A DNA stretch of 64,000 nucleotides from Auricularia sp. M13 (taxonomy: Eukaryota > Basidiomycota > Agaricomycetes > Auriculariales > Auriculariaceae): positions 2,232,001 to 2,296,000 of the forward strand of contig CM073195.1 in the NCBI GenBank assembly GCA_037042915.1, given 5' to 3'. This document shows, in pieces, positions 59,800 through 64,000 of this stretch. Position 1 is the first letter of the stretch; every line of letters begins with the position of its first letter. The notes below the pieces were generated by a model, which was not told the origin of the DNA, did not search any database, and saw nothing but the letters and a program-made list of their open reading frames with translations. Made by a program: the position numbers and the translations under genes.

Positions 59800-61130
59800 G
59801 TCGGGCCAAGTCGCCGTCGTGGACTGAGTGATCAACCGGGCCGCAGACAGAGAGGACATCGACATTATGGGCTGGATCTGCGCTTGGCTGGTTTGGTGCA
59901 GAATGTAAAATTCACGGCCGCGAAGTTGAAGGAATCTGAGGACGATCAATGGGTCCCTGGGACACTCGAGATGGACGGACATCATTGAGGGGGATAACTC
60001 CCGAGAGGAACGAGCTGCTCGGACATGGAGCTCGCACGCCCTCGAGATCAACGAGCTGATGTTTCCCGGTGCGCGCTCGGTGTGGGCGCTGAGAAACACG
60101 AGACGGATTTGACGGCGCGCGTTTGCAGTATAACTCCGAGAGGCGGGATGGAGGTTGTTCTGGAGTGGGATGCGCCATGCTGTCATTGTCACGGTGCGCG
60201 GACTTGGCGATATGAAGACACAAAGAGCGGGATGTGTGGATAGAGACGAGTGGACAACAGGAGGGAGTAAGTGCTGTATGAGCTGGCAGTACTGATAGAA
60301 GCTTTAGGTACAGTACGGGCACACAAGCAAACGCGGGGAGCGGAGGTTGGACCGTGGACGACGCAGGCGAGAGGGACGAGTCTGCAGTATTGACAGCGGC
60401 GCGAGAGTATGAGACGTGTGGATCACACGCAGGTAGAGAATGAGAATGAGAATGCTGTGAATCGGAGACACCTTGTGCATCGAGCAGACCGGGACGAATC
60501 AGTGCCAGACAAGATGATGCGCGCGCGCATCTGGAGCCAGCAGGCAGAGTAGCCCAGGCTCGAGCTGCAGCCCGAGATAATAATGTCGGGAAACGATGAT
60601 GCATAGAACGCAGAATAGACGAGTAAGCGCGCCGACCGGCTGCAGTTCTTGTTGCACAGCTGGCTCGCTTCGAGACAGAGATTGCCGGTGCCGCTGGGGG
60701 AAGCACTCCGCCTGCATTAGGTAGGCACGAGAGGAGCGCAGGGGGCGCAGTCTAGATCAGAAATAGGCTACCAGTAGATATACTTAGGCTCGAATAGGGA
60801 TAACGCGTCCCGGGACGACGGGCTGGTCGCTGGCAACGTCCGTCTGAACCCGGCTGCCCTTTGGATTTCACCGTCGTCGCCGCCGTCGCTGGCAGTTGCA
60901 GGGTGCGTCTTGGCATCGAAACGTCCAACAACGAGCGGGCGGCTAATCCCGAGCGGAACTTGATCCCTCTCTTTCGCCTGCTTCGCTTCGCTCTGCCCGC
61001 CCGACCTGTTACGCGCACCCCCGACTGCACACGCTCCTTTACGCACCACCCAGCCCGCCCTCCTCCTCCTCCCCGCCCGCGCGCCCGGCCTTCCATTAAT
61101 CCAGACTTTCTGCTTCCCTTTGACGAGCTT
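59800..61130. other. Intergenic, no gene supported
   Basis: A long minus-strand frame (60706-59912, 264 codons) is rich in Ser/Pro/Ala/His and lacks recognisable motifs. The 300 bases before 61142 are pyrimidine-rich on the plus strand (CTCCTCCTCC words), a common feature of fungal promoters. They probably drive the kinase gene that follows. Confidence 0.4.
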
Positions 61131-61141
61131 AATACGGCTTC

Positions 61142-61958
61142 ATGGGCAACTGCTTCAGCGGAAAGGTGCGTTGCGGGGTGTGTGGGATGGGGCGCTGGGG
61201 CTTGCTGACGCTCGCCCCGATGACCAGCCTATCGACTTTGACGGCGAGCCGACGCTGTTCCATTTCGCGCTCCTGCGCAACATCGGCAAGGGCGCCTTTG
61301 GAAAGGTGCGCCCGGTCGTCTCGTCGTTTCTGCTGGCGCTGACGCTGACGATGGCTTAGGTTCGGGTTGTACGACACAAGAAGACGCAGGAGACGTATGC
61401 GCTCAAGTATATTGATAAGAAAAAGTGAGCCGCCCGTCCTATTGTCTGTCGTTGTTCTTCCCGCCGGCGACCGGCCGTCGTTACCGGCACCCCTGCGCCC
61501 GCGCACGCCTCCTTCGTTGCCCGCGCACGCCGTGAGCACGGCGATAGTGCGTGCCGGCTGTTATTGTCCCGCGACTTGACGACGTCAGGCTCGCGGAGTG
61601 ATAGACGGCCGTCATGCACGCTCGACGTGTTGTACAGGGTGATAGACGGTCGCCGTGCACGTCCTGTGCTCCTGGCATCGCCGTACCTGAAGCAGCTGAA
61701 CTGCCAGCTCTGTCCGTGCCTGCGCTGCTCTGTTGGCGCGCAGACATGGCCCTCGCGGTCTGCTCTCGCTCGGCTCTCGACCGCACGCTGACGCCCTCCC
61801 CAGATGCGTGAAGATGAAGGCGGTGATGAACATCATCCAGGAGCGGCGCCTGCTCGAGGAGATCGACCACGTCTTCGTCGTCAACCTGCGCTACGCGTTC
61901 CAGGACGACGAGAACTGCTTCTTCGTCCTCGACCTCATGCTCGGCGGCGATTTGCGCT
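61142..61958 (+). CDS. STK32/YANK-type Ser/Thr kinase, N-terminal half only
   Basis: Four exons: 61142-61165, 61228-61305, 61360-61424 and 61804-61958. They join in phase to MGNCFSGKPIDFDGEPTLFH, FALLRNIGKGAFGKV, then RHKKTQETYALKYIDKKK, CVKMKAVMNIIQERRLLEEI and FVLDLMLGGDLR. Gly2 with Cys4 predicts N-myristoylation plus palmitoylation, so membrane anchoring, as in human STK32A. The Gly-loop is residues 28-35 and the ATP-binding Lys is Lys50. The LMLGGDLR segment is diagnostic for YANK kinases. After the donor T|GTGAGT at 61959 no further kinase exon (HRD, DFG) is readable in the remaining 2 kb. That part is degenerate repeat, so the gene either has a very long intron or is broken. The 379-nt third intron is already unusually long and contains a direct repeat. 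Confidence 0.8.
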
Positions 61959-61959
61959 G

Positions 61960-64000
61960 TGAGTGCTCTTTCTGTTTCTTCACTTGCTCGTGCGCCGTTC
62001 CCTCTCGTGTCCGTTCCCAATCGTCCCCGTTCCGTCTTTCTTTTCGTATCGTTTCCGTCGCCAGCCGCGCACGCCCTATCTCTCTCGGCCGGCGCTCGGA
62101 CCACACGGTCGAGGCTGGTGGCGTCGAGTACGTTCAGTTGCAGCGCGAAGCGCACTGAGCGAGTCCGGCCTTCGCGCGCGCCACGTGCTGTCCTGCGCTG
62201 GCGCTTGGACCCCGCGTTCGACGCCTGCTGGCAGTTCCAGTCCCCCGTTGAAACGTACACCCCCATTTTTTGTTCCTGTTGGGCGATTGCGCGCTCCGCT
62301 GGCGCTCGCGGCGCCCCAGCTTCCCAGAGCGCCAGTCGCGCCGTCGCGCTACCTGTCGTCTTGCGCTGGCGCTTCGAACCCTCGTTCAAACGCACACGAC
62401 GCACGTCGGCTCGACAAGGGCGACTGCGGGCGCCAGTCGCGCCCTCGCGGCGTTATCGCAGTCAGCACGCGCGTTCGTTCGAGGCTGGCGGCGTCACCGT
62501 CCCCGGTCCCCGGTTCTCACGCAGAGCTCGGGCTTCGCGACCTTTTCGAACGCCGGTCGTCCCAGACAGCACGCGCGCGCTTCTTGATGCCAGCGTCCTC
62601 CGTTCCAACGCACACGACGTAAAGTGCCAGTCGCGTTATCGCAGCAGCGCGCGCGCTACGTGCTGGCATTTGGACTACGCGTCCGAAGCGTCAGAAGTGC
62701 CTGGCTCAACGGCACATGACGCACGTCCGCGAGCGCCGTCGTGTCGTTATCGCGGACAGCACGTACGCGCTGCCTACGGTGGCGTCAGAGTCCCTCCTCC
62801 CAACGCGCTTGTTGCTCTTCCCGCGCTGTGCAGTCGCAGCCCGTCGCGTCGTTGTCACGGACAAAATGCGCTGCCTTCAATGCCTGCTGGCCGAGTCAGT
62901 CCGCGCACGACGCGACTAGGCGCCTCGCACGCGCTACATGCCGTTTTGCGCTGGTACTTGGGCTCCGCGTTCGAGCGTCAGAGGTGCGGGTCGCATACGT
63001 CAAGGCGTCGTTACCACAGTCAGCCCCCATGCGTGTGTTGCGCCTGGGACTGCGCGTTGCCGCTAGCGGCGGCAGAGGCCCTTACTCCCGCCGTCGTGTC
63101 GTTATCACGGACTGCGCGTCCCGTCTTGCCGCCACGTGCGGTGCGTTCGGTTCGCGGCGTGCCGTACGCCATGCCAGTGCCGGTGACTTGTAGCAGCAGT
63201 ATCTGCTGTTGTGTGCCGCGATGGCCGGTATCCGCGCGCTCGCTGCCCTCATGTAGACGGAGGTCGCGGCGCGGTTGTTCTGGTATCCTGCCTCAGAGCG
63301 GTCTTCGGGCTGCGTTCTGAGCTCGCCGGCGCTGGTACCTGAATCCTCGAGCGCGCCGCAGTCGTGAGCGGCCGGACGCGCCTTCCCTTCGTATCCCTGG
63401 TCCTGCTCGAGGTCCGGCTGCGCAGAGTTCTGCTGCAGGCGGTCGCAGTACATCGCAGCAGGCGCCGCGCGACTCACAAGCCGATGGCGTTCGCTCGCGC
63501 GGGGGTGTTTGGTCCCGCCCGCTGCGTGCTGCAACGTCTGGCCGTGCGTCCTGGAGCCTGCGCGCAGATGGACGTGGCGCTCCGGCGGCGTTGGGCTCGT
63601 CGTCATTCCTTGCTATGGTTTGGAAGTTGGCGATGGCGCTCTGTCGGCGGCCAGGCGCGGGTTCATCGTATTGCGTGCGGTGTCTGGGCTTTGTGGGGGA
63701 TTCATGACGTCGCCCTCGACCAGGTTCGGTTGTGCGCTCGGGCTGCCGGTGTGGACGACGAACGGTGCTGCTGCCCGCCCTTCGTGCTCGTGCGCTCGTG
63801 CTCTGCATCTGCAGCGCGGGGTCGTGAACGCGAAGTGCGTACCCAGACGGCCACGCTCGCGCGCGACCCGTTTTGCGTCTTCGGCCATCGCCCTAGGACC
63901 TGCGCGGGGCGGCAGATTCCATTGGCCATCGCCGCCGCGCGCAGCGTCAGATAGTGCGAGCATGCGACCCGGTAACGCGCGACGCGTTTCGCGGCGTCGA
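61960..64000. repeat. Degenerate GC-rich tandem repeat filling the YANK intron or breakpoint
   Basis: Recurring words: one near 62190, 62350, 62652 and 62934 (TACNTGC then TTGCGCTGGNNCTTGG then CGCGTTCGA), and another near 62450, 62632, 62743, 62850, 63007 and 63098 (GTCGTTATCGCGGACAG and variants). Spacing is irregular, about 100-170 bases. Long open frames on both strands (up to 453 codons) are produced by this composition. It continues to the right window edge. Confidence 0.6.

Noticed and set aside
59912-60706. Minus-strand ORF of 264 codons
   Set aside because: Low-complexity Ser/Pro/Ala/His translation without any recognisable motif or splice context.
61959-63320. Plus-strand ORF of 453 codons after the YANK exons
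   Set aside because: It begins exactly at the splice donor of kinase exon 4 and runs through a degenerate repeat. The residues are Arg/Ser/Ala-rich filler.

Overview
The window is GC-rich genomic DNA of a filamentous basidiomycete, most likely an Agaricomycete. The evidence is dense short GT-AG introns (about 45-75 nt) with CTGAC/CTAAC-like branch points, a DUF6532 gene, a Plavaka-class (KDZ) DNA transposon, and basidiomycete-type GSK3, STK32/YANK and NAA25 genes. I see no bacterial operon signals, CRISPR array, rRNA or tRNA.

Positions 1-33.7 kb are a complex repeat array. Its core is a minus-strand, intron-rich gene for the NatB N-terminal acetyltransferase auxiliary subunit (NAA25/Mdm20-like). 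One near-complete copy (A, about 5.3 kb, running off the left edge) is followed by truncated or rearranged copies: B at 9.1-12.3, C at 16.1-19.1, D at 22.2-24.9, E at 24.95-25.9 and F at 29.6-30.7 kb. Two alternating spacer types separate them: type I at 6.7-9.2 and 20.2-22.3 kb, type II at 12.8-15.7 and 31.0-33.7 kb. The order A-I-B-II-C-I-D/E-(insert)-F-II reads as a duplicated higher-order unit. The second unit was rearranged and gained a segment with a multi-pass membrane protein gene (28.1-29.4 kb).

Positions 33.7-45 kb hold a small 106-residue orphan protein with a clear promoter, an intron-dense unknown gene made of 22-32 nt micro-exons (35.4-36.1), a decaying minus-strand gene with tandemly repeated exon/intron units (36.7-38.4), a DUF6532 gene (40.2-41.8, minus) and, head-to-head with it, a Plavaka transposase gene (41.9-45.0, plus).

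Positions 45-64 kb carry two more members of the 106-residue family (one with a premature stop), a complete GSK3/shaggy kinase with seven exons including a GC-AG intron, a cluster of three divergent LRR/F-box-like paralogues (53-58.5), a duplicated core-promoter segment (59.0 and 59.7), and the 5' half of an N-myristoylated STK32/YANK kinase. The kinase reading frame is lost in a long degenerate GC-rich repeat that fills the window to its right edge.

The genes do not form one pathway. The most distinctive features are the NAA25 higher-order array with chimeric 3' ends, the dispersed 106-residue family sharing a 10-bp promoter word, and two intron-rich genes that are invisible as long ORFs.
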